From positions 205,790 through 269,789 of the forward strand of contig DF237001.1 of NCBI GenBank assembly GCA_000708835.1: a stretch of DNA of 64,000 nt. The letters are read 5' to 3'. The stretch comes from Klebsormidium nitens. Taxonomy: Eukaryota; Streptophyta; Klebsormidiophyceae; Klebsormidiales; Klebsormidiaceae. This document shows positions 43,201 to 54,567 of the stretch, piece by piece; position 1 is the stretch's first letter; each line of letters starts with the position of its first letter. Under the pieces are notes generated by a model. The model was not told where the DNA came from. It ran no database searches and saw only the letters and a list, made by a program, of their open reading frames with translations. A program made the position numbers and the translations under genes.

Positions 43201-46200
43201 TATGTCGCGTGCTGCGAGACTGCTGCTCACCTGCTGGGGCGCGGGAGCTGGGGTGAGAGTGACGCGCGCCGGGCGCCAGCTAGGCCCGGGCAGGATCCAG
43301 CCCTTCTTGACAGCGGCCTGCAGCATGTTGATCATCTGGCCCAGCGCCAGCTCCTTGAGCGCCGGCCCACCTGCCTGCAGCATGCCACGGGCAGCCGCAT
43401 ACCTGCCAAAACACAAGTAGCAGCGGGGTCAGGACTGGATCGTGTGCGTCCAAGCAGACACGTCACACCCCCAAGAGGGAGTGCGTTTACAGTGGCAGGA
43501 CCGAAATACGAATCTTCATTGTCACCTATCTGCTCTTTGATTGAGTATATGTTTGTATCACTTTTGCTTTAAAAGTAAGTGGACAAGTAGACAAGGTAGA
43601 GGCACTCATGTTTTGAAGCCCTCTACGTCCGATGTGGTTGATGACAGGGGGCTGGCACGAAACTCAGGAGCTTCCGTAATGCAAACTTTGCAATTGCGCT
43701 GCACTCCTTTCGTGACTTGGAAACTTGTAGAGACCCCAACAAGGATCCAAGCTTGCTGCTTGGATAAGCCCCGACGCCATGGCCACATATGCAACAGTAA
43801 TCCAAAACATGAGAAATCGACAAGCAACCGTCTTCGCACACTACCCCGCCCTCCCACGTTTCCTGACCTGGTGTACGACCCCTCGATGACGGCGCGCCCC
43901 TTGGCGGTGCGCAGGCAGTCCTCGAGCGCGGCCCACTGCTGCGCGGGGTAGGTCATGGTGTAGTGCGGGTCCACAAAGCGCCAGCTGGGCATCCCCTGCG
44001 GCAGCAGCACCTCGCGGCTCGCCAGCGTGCTGGGCACCAGCGCGCCCTCCGCAATGGCCGCCTTCACGGCCGCCTCCCACACGCCGTCCGGCACAAACCA
44101 CTGCTTCACCTCCGTGCCCCCCGCCATGACCGACTGCGGCCGCATGAGCTGCACGACGCGCGCACGGATGTTGGCCTCCGTGGGCGCCATGAGGTCGCGC
44201 CGCAGGCTGGCCGCTGTGCCCTTGAGCAGCACCGGGGGGAGGGGCACCATCAGCGGCTCCGCCTCCGGAGGGTCCGCCGACACGACGACGCGCGGCTCGG
44301 GGGCGCTACGGGGGGGCTCGGGAGGGGGGACCTGNNNNNNNNNNNNNNNNNNNNNNNNNNNNNNNNNNNNNNNNNNNNNNNNNNNNNNNNNNNNNNNNNN
44401 AGGGGGGACCTGCACCGTAGGGCGTATCGGCTGGGCTGGCGTCGGGTTGGAGGGCGGGTTGGAGTACGGCATTCTCGGGGGCGGGGAGGGCTGGATTGCC
44501 TGTTGCGGGGGGTTCTGAGGAAAGTCGTAGGCGTGCTCTCCGGCTTTGGGGGTGAGGGCGAGGGCCACAGAGCCTGGGGCGGGGCCAGCACGGATGTCGA
44601 GGTAGCCAGCACGCTGCGCGGCTTCAATGTACTTGAAGGGCGTCTCATATGGGCCGTAACCACCCAGCGAGGCAAACAGCTCCCCGTGCTCGTTGCGCAG
44701 CATCGAGATAACCTGGCAAACAAGAGAGCAGCGAGTCAGAGACTGGCAACGGTACGAGCATTGGAAATGATAGGCCTTCTGCAACACTCCTAGAGGATCA
44801 AACTAGTCAGAAGAAAGACTTGAAGAGACTCCTCTTGAACAAGCCGCAAGGAGAGCGCCACCCAACACTCGTTGCTCACCTGTCTCTGGTCGGGTGGCTG
44901 TCCCCCTGCCTGCCTCTGCAGCTCCCACACCACTGCCACAAGGGTACGGAACTCGCCGGGAGCAACCGGGGGAGGCGCCGCACTCGAAGGCGGCCCCTGG
45001 TAGCGAGGCGGGGCAGGCCCCCTTGGCTCTGCTCTCGCTTCTGAAAAGGAGGGCCTTGGCGGATTCTGGTAGTAGTGAGCGGGCGGCGCCGGGCCCCTTG
45101 CCTGACCGTAAGTGGAGGGCGGGGCCACAGGCGGCCGGGGGTCGTACGGCCGTGGGGAGACAGCACCGTTGGGGCGAGGCCCCGAGAAAGCAGGCTCTGG
45201 GGTGTGCAACAGCGGGGACCCTTGAGAATACTGAACAGGAGGGGCTTGGTTGTACTGAACCGGAGGGGTTTGGTTGTACTGCACCGGGGGAGTCTGATTG
45301 TACTGAACTGGGGGCTTCTGGTTGTACTGGACTGAAGGGCTTTGATTGTACTGACCCTGAGAACTTTGGTTCGTGTGACTCGGCTGGGTCTGGTTGTTGT
45401 GCCCCTGGCCATAGTTCGCATTCGTCTCTGGCTCCTCCGCGAGGGCCCCGCTCGACCTGCGCGACGAGCCGGCAGACTGGCGAGCAGGATAAATACGCGT
45501 GAGCTTGAAGCCTTCTTTGGTGCGCACGTCCTCGTCCACGAGGCACACGTCGGGCAGCGCCTTGAGCAGCGCCAGCAGGTTGGGGAAGCCCATGCCCACC
45601 CAGTTAATCTTGAAGCCGTGCGTGCGCAGCGCCTGCATCACCTCGCCCACCGAGCACCCGTCCGGGTGGCCCTTCACAATTGTGGACAGCATCTCCCGCA
45701 CGGCAGAAGACACGCCGCGCCCCTGCGACTCTCCCCCTCGTGCTGCTGGAGAGTCCATCTCCTCGCCCCTCGACGCCTCTGTCTGCGAATTCCGAGGCTC
45801 TTCATCCCCCCACCCAGTCGACGAGCCTCCCTGGCGGCTGCCTTCCCCTTGATTGTAGCCCCGCGTCTCTTTCTGACTGTACTGCGGCCTCCTTTCCCCG
45901 GAGGGAGGAGGGCTGAGGACAGACTGGCGCTTGGCCTTCGGGACGGGGTCGAGCTGGTCGCCGCGCGCAAGGCCGGCCCAGTCCCAAACCAGGGAGGCAG
46001 CGTTGACGAGGCTGGGCTTGGCGGACAGCGTGGTGGCCAGCATGATGTTGTACTGCCGGAACTTGAGGCGGTGCAGCACGTTGGAGAAGTCGCGGTCGCC
46101 CGAGATGAGCAAAAAGTGCGCCGGGGGGGGGTGGTCCAGCGCCCATAGCACCATGTCCACCTGCCAACACGAGCGGCATGCGCTTAGAGATCACGCGCAC

Positions 46201-47339
46201 TGAGTGCTCCCTGCAACTTTCCAAGCGACACCACATTCTTGATGCTAATGCAATCTAGCACGAATTATTAACAGCTAAAGTAGAGGGCCCAAATCAAATC
46301 GGAGCAGAATCTAGTACAAACAAGTCAACAATCCTCATGCTTGAAGCAACCGTTCAATCTGTCCTTGACCTGACAACCCCAAATCTTGTTGTCCACCCCG
46401 CCTTCAGTGTGAACAGAGTATTTTCCATGGGTTTGTTCAGCAGCTAGCCCTCCTTGCCCTGCCAGGCTGCACAGCCTCACCAGGATAGCTTTATCGCTGG
46501 CCTCCTTGCGACCGCGCGCAACATGCAGCAGGTGCACCCCCGTGCTGCTGAGGCCTGAGTTGACCTCCACCGGCAGAATGGACGTGTCCGCATACGCCTG
46601 GATGTGAATCACGCCGGACAGCCCGCGCTGCCGCAGCGCCGTAAAGATGTGACCCACCAACTCTGCTGCCTCCACCGAGTTGGGGACATGGCAGTTCTCC
46701 AGGTCCCTGAGCCAGAGCGAGCAAAAGACGATCAGGGCCCTTGAATCTCTGAGCCATGACTGCTGTCAAGGCCGGCAAAGCTCTTCCACCTTATCTTGTA
46801 TAACCTACAAATGGTGTCATCCTCGAGCTGAAGGCTTGGGCTTGAAGCCTTTCTCCGACATAAGTGCACATGAGTCATAAGCATGGAAGAAGGAAATGTC
46901 GCCAAGAAAAAGGAAACCCTTGCAAAACCCTTGCAAAAGCAAGGATTTGCGAGCAACCTGGAATGGTCACCAGCAGCCCAGTTGAATGTTCACCGACAGA
47001 CATTGGAACAAGGACACGGCAAAGTCAAGAGGCTTGAATCTATCTTGGATCTTGGATGGCAATGCTCTGCATCCTGCAATGCAAGATGAACAAACTCAAC
47101 CCAACCTGCTTGTCATTGACCTTAATCCCATGCCAAGTGCTTTGCTGAACAAACAACAAACAAAAGCTCGAAGTCACTGCAGCAATCAATGTGCGCAGTC
47201 TAGAGCAATGCTCCGATCATTTGTGCCAGAGACTCCTGCAGACAGACTCTCTTGGGCTCCCGCATGCTGTGGCTCACCAGAAGACAGCCACCGGAGCCGT
47301 TGGCGCCGGCAAAGGTCCCACCGCCTCCTCATCCTTCAT
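40240..47339 (-). CDS. NYN-domain ribonuclease with LOTUS/OST-HTH modules (MARF1/limkain-b1-like)
   Basis: Nine exons give 1450 residues (22 of them hidden by Ns): 47339-47278, 46706-46481, 46160-44880, 44712-43868, 43402-43231, 42895-42661, 42382-42282, 42033-41753, 41389-40240. The NYN (PIN-like) nuclease spans about 18-165 and keeps the acidic residues of the fold: VFWDLENC, QAYADTS, SDKAILVD and LLISGDRDFSNVLHRL. A first LOTUS/OST-HTH module follows at about 250-325 (GCSVGEVMQALRTHGFKINW). A second is split over exons 6-7 and a third over exons 8-9 (YPKLRDLLQALPSSCRL). Exon 3 also encodes an N/Q-rich octapeptide repeat, and the C-terminus is acidic and probably disordered. NYN-LOTUS proteins bind and cleave RNA; animal MARF1 degrades mRNAs and plant MNU1/2 process mitochondrial RNA 5' ends. 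No targeting presequence is visible, so a cytoplasmic or nuclear role is more likely. Head-to-head with the YLPM1-like gene. Confidence 0.87.
41391..41476. repeat. 23-bp direct repeat carrying a duplicated splice acceptor
   Basis: TGCGCAGCAAGACACCCGGG plus CAT occurs at 41391-41413 and again at 41454-41476. Read on the minus strand, each copy plus its next base provides a pyrimidine stretch ending in GCGCAG. The downstream copy is the acceptor of the last exon of the NYN/LOTUS gene. Confidence 0.85.
44335..44400. other. Assembly gap of 66 Ns inside an exon
   Basis: The gap lies in exon 4 of the NYN/LOTUS gene. GGGGGGACCTG stands directly on both sides, and the frame is kept across 66 bases. 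On the minus strand both flanks encode QVPP. This suggests an unresolved Pro/Val-rich tandem repeat; its true length is unknown. Confidence 0.8.
45212..45356 (-). repeat. 24-bp tandem repeat encoding an octapeptide (VQYNQTPP)
   Basis: About six consecutive units inside exon 3 of the NYN/LOTUS gene encode QYN/SQ plus a variable T, K, A, S or G and proline, as in VQYNQTPP. The repeat is in frame, and units vary mainly at one or two positions, which suggests expansion under constraint on the peptide. Confidence 0.85.
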
Positions 47340-47821
47340 GGCCACGACTTGCAAGGGAGAAAGGTGGCTGCGACGAACAAGAAGAAGGCCCCACTGAGCT
47401 GTAGGAGAAGCGGCTTGACCCTGGGGCGTCGGACGACGGAAGGGCAACGAAGCGCCCTATCCAACTTCCGAATCCAAGTGATCGTGCTGGGCTCAGCGCA
47501 GTAGCCCAGTGGGGCAGCCTGTTCCTGCTTCCTTGGACTCGGAGAGGCAAATTCACGATCTCACCATGTCCATGCTGAAGTGAAACTCAGTTCATGCATC
47601 CCCAGGAAAGTTTAGTTGCACTCATTGCCAGAGCTAATAGACAACAGAGTGGGTAGGAAGTTTCTATTGCCCCAGCTAGGCGCCCGCATGGTGTTTAGTG
47701 TTCCTATGCCAGTGCATGGTGGTCTTCTTCGTGATCATGGTGGAGTGTGGGAAGTGCGCAGCAGCCTGATGAACAGATCGTTGGAGAAACGCAGCCGCTA
47801 AGTCGGCCTCACCACCGCAGG
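47340..47821. promoter_or_regulatory. Divergent promoter region, NYN/LOTUS and YLPM1-like genes
   Basis: Only 482 bp separate the two divergent start codons, so the genes must share promoter sequence or have overlapping promoters. Unlike the other three divergent spacers I see no telobox here, and no clear TATA box. Confidence 0.45.
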
Positions 47822-50800
47822 ATGGCGTCCCATCCGCTGGTGACACCAGAACAGGTGGCCTCAGCTGGGCGTGCCGCCGGGGTGTGCTACTACTGCGGGG
47901 CGCCGCTAGGGGCGGCGCACCACTCGTACTGCACCCTCGTCAAAGCGCTGCCACAGGCGCCCTACAGCGCTCCGACAGTGCCACCGCCGCACCACCAGTA
48001 TGACTCACAGGCTAGCACCCCGGGGTACGAACAGTACAACCAGCTGCCCGCGTCAGGGCACACTTTCTTTCAAAGCGCGGCACCAGCGGCAGGGAGCGCG
48101 GTAGACCACGCGCAATGGCAGCCTTATGACAGCCAATGGTTTGACGCTGGGGCCACCCCTCCAGATCAAGATTGGCATGAGGTGGCGCCTCCATCCCCCC
48201 CACCCCCGCCTCCGGGCCCAGAAGAAGGGCCACCTCCTTTGCCCCCTGAAGACGGCCATGCTCCACTGCCACCAGCTGAGCAGCCACCTCCCCCACCAGA
48301 GGAGCCAGCCGAGGGCAGCTGGGAAGCTGGCCACTCGTGGAATGGGGCGCAGTCGGGGCAAATAGAACCTCCTTGGGGTTTGCAGGCCGGGTCCTCCGGA
48401 ATGCAAGTCATGTCATTGTGGACACACGAACAAGGGCCCGCCCCGCCGGACCAGCAGGACGCGTTGTCAGGGAGGGTGCGCTGGGTGGATGGACCTCACC
48501 CTCACGGTGGTAATCCCCAGTGGGAAGGGCTGGCTTGGGGCCATGCCGGGGGGGCTGCGGCAGCGGCCTCGAGCTCACCCCCTGACCACGAGCAGCCTCC
48601 CGACCACCTGTCTTCAGGCCAGAACCAACCGCTGAGCGCCCCCCAGGGTTCTTTTCATCCCAGCAGTTCAGCTGGTCCATTGGAGGGGCAGGTGTTTGCT
48701 CCTCCCCCCTGGCAGCGGCCGGCAGCCCAGCCGGACGGTGCGGGGCTGGCCAGTGGGGCAGCTTCAACAGCAGACGTCCAGCCCGCAGGCGGGGCAGGTC
48801 GAGGGTCGGGGATGGAGAGCATCCGCGACTATTACGCAGCCCCCGGCCAGCCGCAAATAGGCGCACACATGCTGCTGAGCATGCTGCAAGGGGGGCCGTA
48901 TTTGGGGGCTCCAGACCCACGACCAATGGTGAGTCTGCAGGATCCAACTTCTGCTGATGTGGAGTCTCTTTGGGGAGCGCTAGTCAGTGGCTCACTGTGA
49001 GGTGGACCTCCACCGATTCTCGATCCCCGTCGAGGAAGCTTGAAGGAATGCGGCGGGGCAGTAGAGCGCGCTGCACTGGTTATCGTTCTCATACCCCCTA
49101 AGCGGACACTCGCCTCATGTCTCCAGATGGCGCCGGCGATGCCCCTCCCCTTCCCGCTCCACCACACGCCCCCCCTGGTGTCTGTCCCTGAGCAGCCGCG
49201 GCGAGTGGATGCGCGCGACATCTTCAAGCAGCCTGGGCGCAGTACCCGACCTGACCGCTTTGTCGTCATCCTGAGGGGGCTCCCAGGTGAGGAGGGGGCA
49301 AGCTGCGATGATCTGAGCCTGCCATTGATTGTCTTCCCTCACGTCCACCGGATCTGCCATACCATTCGCATCTGTCCTGCCGTGCGACCTACTACATGGT
49401 TGGGAATCGATGCACGTTCGCACTCGTTATGGTCGTACGGGCCTGGCCTGAAGGGGGCTTGGTTTTGCCAGCTCAGGCTCTGTCGAAGGCCTTCGTTGAT
49501 TTGTCTGTTTCATTCATGTAAGTATGCGGGGCTTTATGGCGGTGGGCGTTACTACAGAAAGCACGGTGAGCTGCAGTTTGAAGTAGGTACAACCCACCCC
49601 TCTCTTGACTTCAGGCAGCGGCAAGAGCCACCTGGCGCGTGCGCTGCGCGACGTGGAGGTCATGAACGGGGGCTCCGCGCCGCGCGTGCACACCATGGAC
49701 GACTACTTTGTCACGGAGGTGGAAAAGGAGGTGAGTGCCTGCGCTGGGAGCCTGTTAGCGGTTGATGATGTGTAGGTTGCCTTGTCGCCTCCTTCGTCTT
49801 CTGTTGCCTCATTATTGGTTTGGGGAATGATGCATTGTACGCTCTTCTTCCGCCGCCTCCTCTTCTGTGCTTTCTTTCCTCGTCTTCCCTGGCTCGTTAC
49901 CAATAGGTTGAAACCGTATTTTGCAGGTGGAGGTGGAGGACGGGCGCGGCAGGAAGCGCAAGTCTGCGCATACGGCCATGGAGTACGTCTACGAGCCCGA
50001 GCTGGAGCAGGTGCGGCCGACCACCAGCCCCGCACAGCGCGGCTACGAGTCACCCAGAGGAACACGAGATGCTTCTCCTTCGGCTAGTGACTTCTGGCCG
50101 TCGTGGCATGTGGAATCTGATGGTCAGCAAATGCTCAACACACCTTTTCACATCGCTGACGAAGTTCTGGGTGGTGGTTGTTTCGCAGGCGTACGCCGCG
50201 AGCATGCTCAAGGCGTTCAGGAAGACGCTGGAGGAGGGGCGCTTCCACTTCGTCATCGGTATGTGCGCTCTGCAGGCGGCCCGCTGCCCCTCTCCGATGC
50301 TGCTGTTCCTTCCGGATATTCTGTCGTCGTTTTTGCCGCATGTTCCTCATCTCCTCTGTTTCCCGTTAACACGGTAAGAGGGGAAAGGTCTCCCGTAATG
50401 GTAACAGCTGTTGTACTTGGAAGCTGAAAGAACAACAGAACAACAGCTTTGTCATCTTGTACTCGCTTCTGAATCTTCTGCCATCCTCCTCGTTACAAAA
50501 GGGCATCGAATCGGGAAGCCCAAAAACCTGTCCCGTACTCATGTGCTTGATGGGCAGCCGCGTCAGCGTATTACGACGCCCATCCCGATGCCTTTGGCTT
50601 GCTTGCTGCCTGCGCTGACCCCGGTGCAGAGCTTGCGCTAACGCTGTTGTCCCCGGTGCCACTGAAGTGGACTACTGGAATCTTGTCGTGTCTGAGTTTG
50701 AGCCCTACTGGAAGGCCGCCAAGGTACACCATGCTCCCTTCATCTCGCTGCCCCTCTGGTCGGCTAAAAGCTCTGCTCAAAGTAGTTTCGGTATTCCTCA

Positions 50801-53138
50801 GAACTTCGATGTTTCTGCACGATGTGCTCTCGTGTTCAAATGTGGAGCGCGGGTCCAGGAAACGTGATCACGATGGATACGGCGTTCAGTCAATCTCGTT
50901 CTGATGTTGGCAGTCACTTAGCTCGTCTACCGGGTTTGTCCGTCGTGTATTGGCACGTCCGTTCTGTTCTTATTGATCCGCGCTGACGTTCTGTTGCCCT
51001 CCCCTGCCTCTGGCGACCGTCTTCCCCGCCGGCGTCCGTTCTCCCTCCCCCCCGTTGCTGCTGTTTGCTCTCGGTAATTGGCCCTGCTCGCTTGCCGCTC
51101 TCCTCCCTGCTTGTTGCTCCGCTATAGAGCTCCGGCTTTGAAGTGTACGTGTTGCAGCCAGCAAAGCTCGACCCAGAGGTGAGGCCACACGCGCTGCGGG
51201 GCGCACTATGCCCATCATAGTTTTCTAACCGAAGTGACCCTTTTTGGAGGTCAATCCGTGACACCATCGTTTGAATTGGCTAGAGAAAAGTGGCAGTTTT
51301 GTTCGTTCGTATGAATTTTAAGTGGCATTGTGTCTGTTGCCTACACCCCGATTCGCAAGATTCGTTTCTAGGTCGATTTCCGATTCGCCTGATACACGGG
51401 CATCGACAGGAGGCCTTGCGGCAGCCCGCTCAGCGTCCCCTTTGACGCGCGCCCCCTTGCTGTGCAGGCATGTGCCAGGCGTAACATCCACGGCTTCACT
51501 TTAGAAGCGGTCACGGACATGGCCCGCCGCTGGGAGCCACTGCCGCCGCAGTACCTCCAGCTAGACGTGCAGGTACCAAACGCTACGCAGCCAGCCGCGC
51601 TCGAATCAGGTTTGGGGCATGCTTGCGGGGATCGACGCAAGTAGGAATAAGAGGTCGCACCCATGGCGAGTGTGACCTTGCAGGGAGTCACACTCGCCTT
51701 TAGTTTCAGAGGCTTGCTTGAATTTTCAGTCTGATTGTATACGCTAAAAAGGCCGGATGGTCGGCCGACTCCTTGACGTTGACTTCTGCCTGGCCGCCTG
51801 ACGTGGCTTGTCGCTCGTGGTGACGGCAGTCGTTGTTCCGCGGCGACCTTCTTGATACGGGCGACATCGCGGAGGTGGACATGGACGCCGACCCCGATCC
51901 GGCCCCGCCAGCCGCGCCCGCAGCCGCAGCAGCCGGCAAGCGGCCCCTCTACGAGAGCGACGAAGAAGGTGAGTGCGGCATGCTCTCCGCCGTGCCTCTG
52001 CCGACCAGCAGTCGAGCCATCTGAAGTGCCGCTCTGAAGAGAGACCGCTTGTAAGATGAAGAAAGAGTTGCATTTAGTAGTCATTCTGAGTAGTCATTCT
52101 GCTGCGGTCTAGGTGGTCCCGCCTGAACCTACGGTACTATGGAGTACACAGGTGTGCTTAAGGACGCGGCAAGCTGCGATCCTGATATTTCTTCGTGCCA
52201 TTGTTAGCAGATGCGGACACTCCCCACCACGCGCCCCCTTCCCGCCCGTCGGCGCGGCCTGACAAGGGAGCCTTCCGCGAGCGCGACACGAAGTGGCGGG
52301 CAACAGACAGCCCGTCCCGCAGGCAGCCGCCCCAGCCGGGGGCGACCTCAGGCACGGCGAGCAAGGGCGGGCCGCGGAAAGAGGTCAAGTGGGCCGACCT
52401 CGAGGTAAGGGCTACCGAGGCGGTGTATTGCCACCGGCCGTGCAGCGGACACTTTGAGCTGCAAGTCGACTTTATGGCCAAGGCTGCGCTGTGCCTGGGC
52501 GCGGGAGCATGCAGGTGTTCCAAGGAAGGTGGCGGCCAGTGTTCAGCTCTGCTTTCTCGTATTAAGAGGGCTCAACTTGGCTTGCTGAATTGCGTTTACG
52601 TCTGACGGGACTCCTTCTACCGTGGCCCAGGGCGAGAAGGAGGCTGCCAAGGGTTTCCGCATCGGCGTGGACCTGAGCAAGAAGCGGAAGCTTGAGATCG
52701 GCCCGGGGGCGGGCTACACCCAGGTGCGCATCCGGCCGTTCAGCAAGCGCTTGCTTCCGCCGATCCCTGCCGAATCTGCCCAGATTGAAGATTTGTGGGA
52801 TGTGACTGCTTGCCTTGCCACTGGCGACTATGTTCCAAAGTCTGCCTCGCATTTTGATCGCTCTTTATGGTAAGTCAAGGCTGGGGCAGATTGAATGCTT
52901 GTTTGTTTAGGAGCCTAGAGAGGTGAAGTCTGCATGGCCAGATTGACTGAGATGTAAGCTCCGGTTGGGGTGTCCGGTTGCGCAGGACCAGACGGGCCCG
53001 CTCCAGCACAGTAGCGCGCACGAGCATGCAGCATGGGCGCGGAAAGTGAAGGCGCAGGTGCGGGACGAGGCGGAAGCGTTCAAGGCCGTTGTGGCACGGA
53101 GACGACAACGGATCGGAGTTGAGGAGGACGACGACTGA
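47822..53138 (+). CDS. YLPM1/ZAP3-like nuclear P-loop protein
   Basis: Twelve exons give 775 residues: 47822-48928, 49127-49286, 49615-49730, 49927-50010, 50189-50258, 50668-50723, 51128-51178, 51468-51572, 51830-51968, 52211-52404, 52631-52723, 52986-53138. The first 369 residues are Pro/Gln/Gly-rich and disordered-looking, with a possible CCHC knuckle at 22-37 (VCYYCGAPLGAAHHSYC). The P-loop domain follows: Walker A GLPGSGKS (420-427), PRVHTMDDYFVTEVEKE, MEYVYEPELEQAYAASM, FVIVDYWNL, then CARRNIHGFTLEAV and EVDMD. Near the end lie VKWADLE and a basic C-terminal stretch. This order is that of animal YLPM1 and its plant homologues, nuclear proteins linked to protein phosphatase 1 and RNA processing; the catalytic role is unclear. 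The exon 5/6 join uses an AAG acceptor, chosen because it alone restores phase and the family motif. The start is the first in-frame ATG. Confidence 0.88.
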
Positions 53139-54567
53139 AGACACGGCAGACTGGCAGGAGCAAAATTGCCTGCACCGCTGACCATCTTGTACTGCAATTG
53201 TCTTCACGACAATGCATTGCTGATCGCCCATTGTGTACGTGCCCCTCCTTACAACGACTCTACTAAGGTGCGTCATTTGTCACACGGTCGCGCGCCGTCT
53301 GAAGCACGCGACGGTCGAAGAGGGTCACACTAACGAGATGCGGGACTTGGCATGAAGCCTGCAGCGATTTCGTTTGACGGCCGGGCCGATTAGCGCCGCC
53401 ACGCGTTGGTCGGACGCATGTGGGCGATCGACTGCCGGGTGATCAAACCTTTCATTCTCGTACATATGGACGTAACCACGGGTGTATGCTGGTTACATTA
53501 GACGGTTCACGGTTGCATGCAGTGCACAGCCGCCCCAATCAGAGCGCCCCAGCCCGGCGCATGCTTTATGCATGTTACTCGCCTATATGACCTAGTTCGA
53601 TCAACAGTGACTACCGCCGCGGCGCACAGCCGATCGGATTGCATCGCAAATATGCCTGACAACCCATGATTATGCGTTTTGGCAATTAGGCCGGCGCGGC
53701 AGGCTTGACGTGGGTTGCCAGCCCGGAGCGCTTGCCGCCATATGTGGTAATTGGAGCATGCGCACGTGGACTGCAATTGATTGTCAAATCCCGGTGACAT
53801 GTCATGTTTGATTTCAATCCGCATATATCTATAAGCTCAGTGAGCAGGCCAAGAATACTGGTACACGCGCCGTTTCAGTCCTGCAATATTTGAACAGCTG
53901 TCATTGTGCGCTGGCAATGCTTGGAGTTATTGAGAAACCTGAAATGGATGCAAATTCGTACGAATGTGAGGCTGCAATAACTTCGAGTGGCCGAAACAAG
54001 GCCGGTCCTGAGTGACCGGGCCCGGCCGAGCAGTGCGCAGCGCGGTCAGGCTGGCTTTGAAAAGATTCAATCTATATTCAAAAATCTTTGTAGTAGTTAA
54101 TTGGTGAACAGGATACTGAATTCTTCTCCATAACCGGCGCAGGATCCTGCCATGCTGCACCATGCCGCCTCGCCAGCATCCAGCTAGTCGGATACTGCTA
54201 CCTGGCACCAGCACGTGACCCAACACTGTATGTCCGCTAGCAAGCACCAAGCCTGCTAGTCTTACTACATAAAAACTAGCAGTCGAGCTCATCTCAGATT
54301 CCTAAGTCCTCATTCTACCCAACCACCTTTTCGCGGCACAAAGGGTCATATGATCCAGATCCCTCTACTTGTGTCCGTCGGACCTGTACGTGGTCACAGA
54401 TGTTCGCTTTTCTCAGTTGTGTAGGACATTCAGAACAACCTGTGCAACATCTGATCAGTTCTATCAATGCATAATCTCCCCCTCGAATTTGACACTTTTC
54501 GATGCATGGCCTGTGTCAGGAGCCCTGTGGTCAGCCCCAATCCGGATCCGCGGTCGGCTGTCAGGAC
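53139..54567. other. Intergenic region between convergent YLPM1-like and Era-like genes
   Basis: No gene recognised. Sequence from about 53280 to 54300 is rich in short palindromic words (CATATG, GCATGC, GGCCGGG), similar to the other gene-free blocks. Confidence 0.5.
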
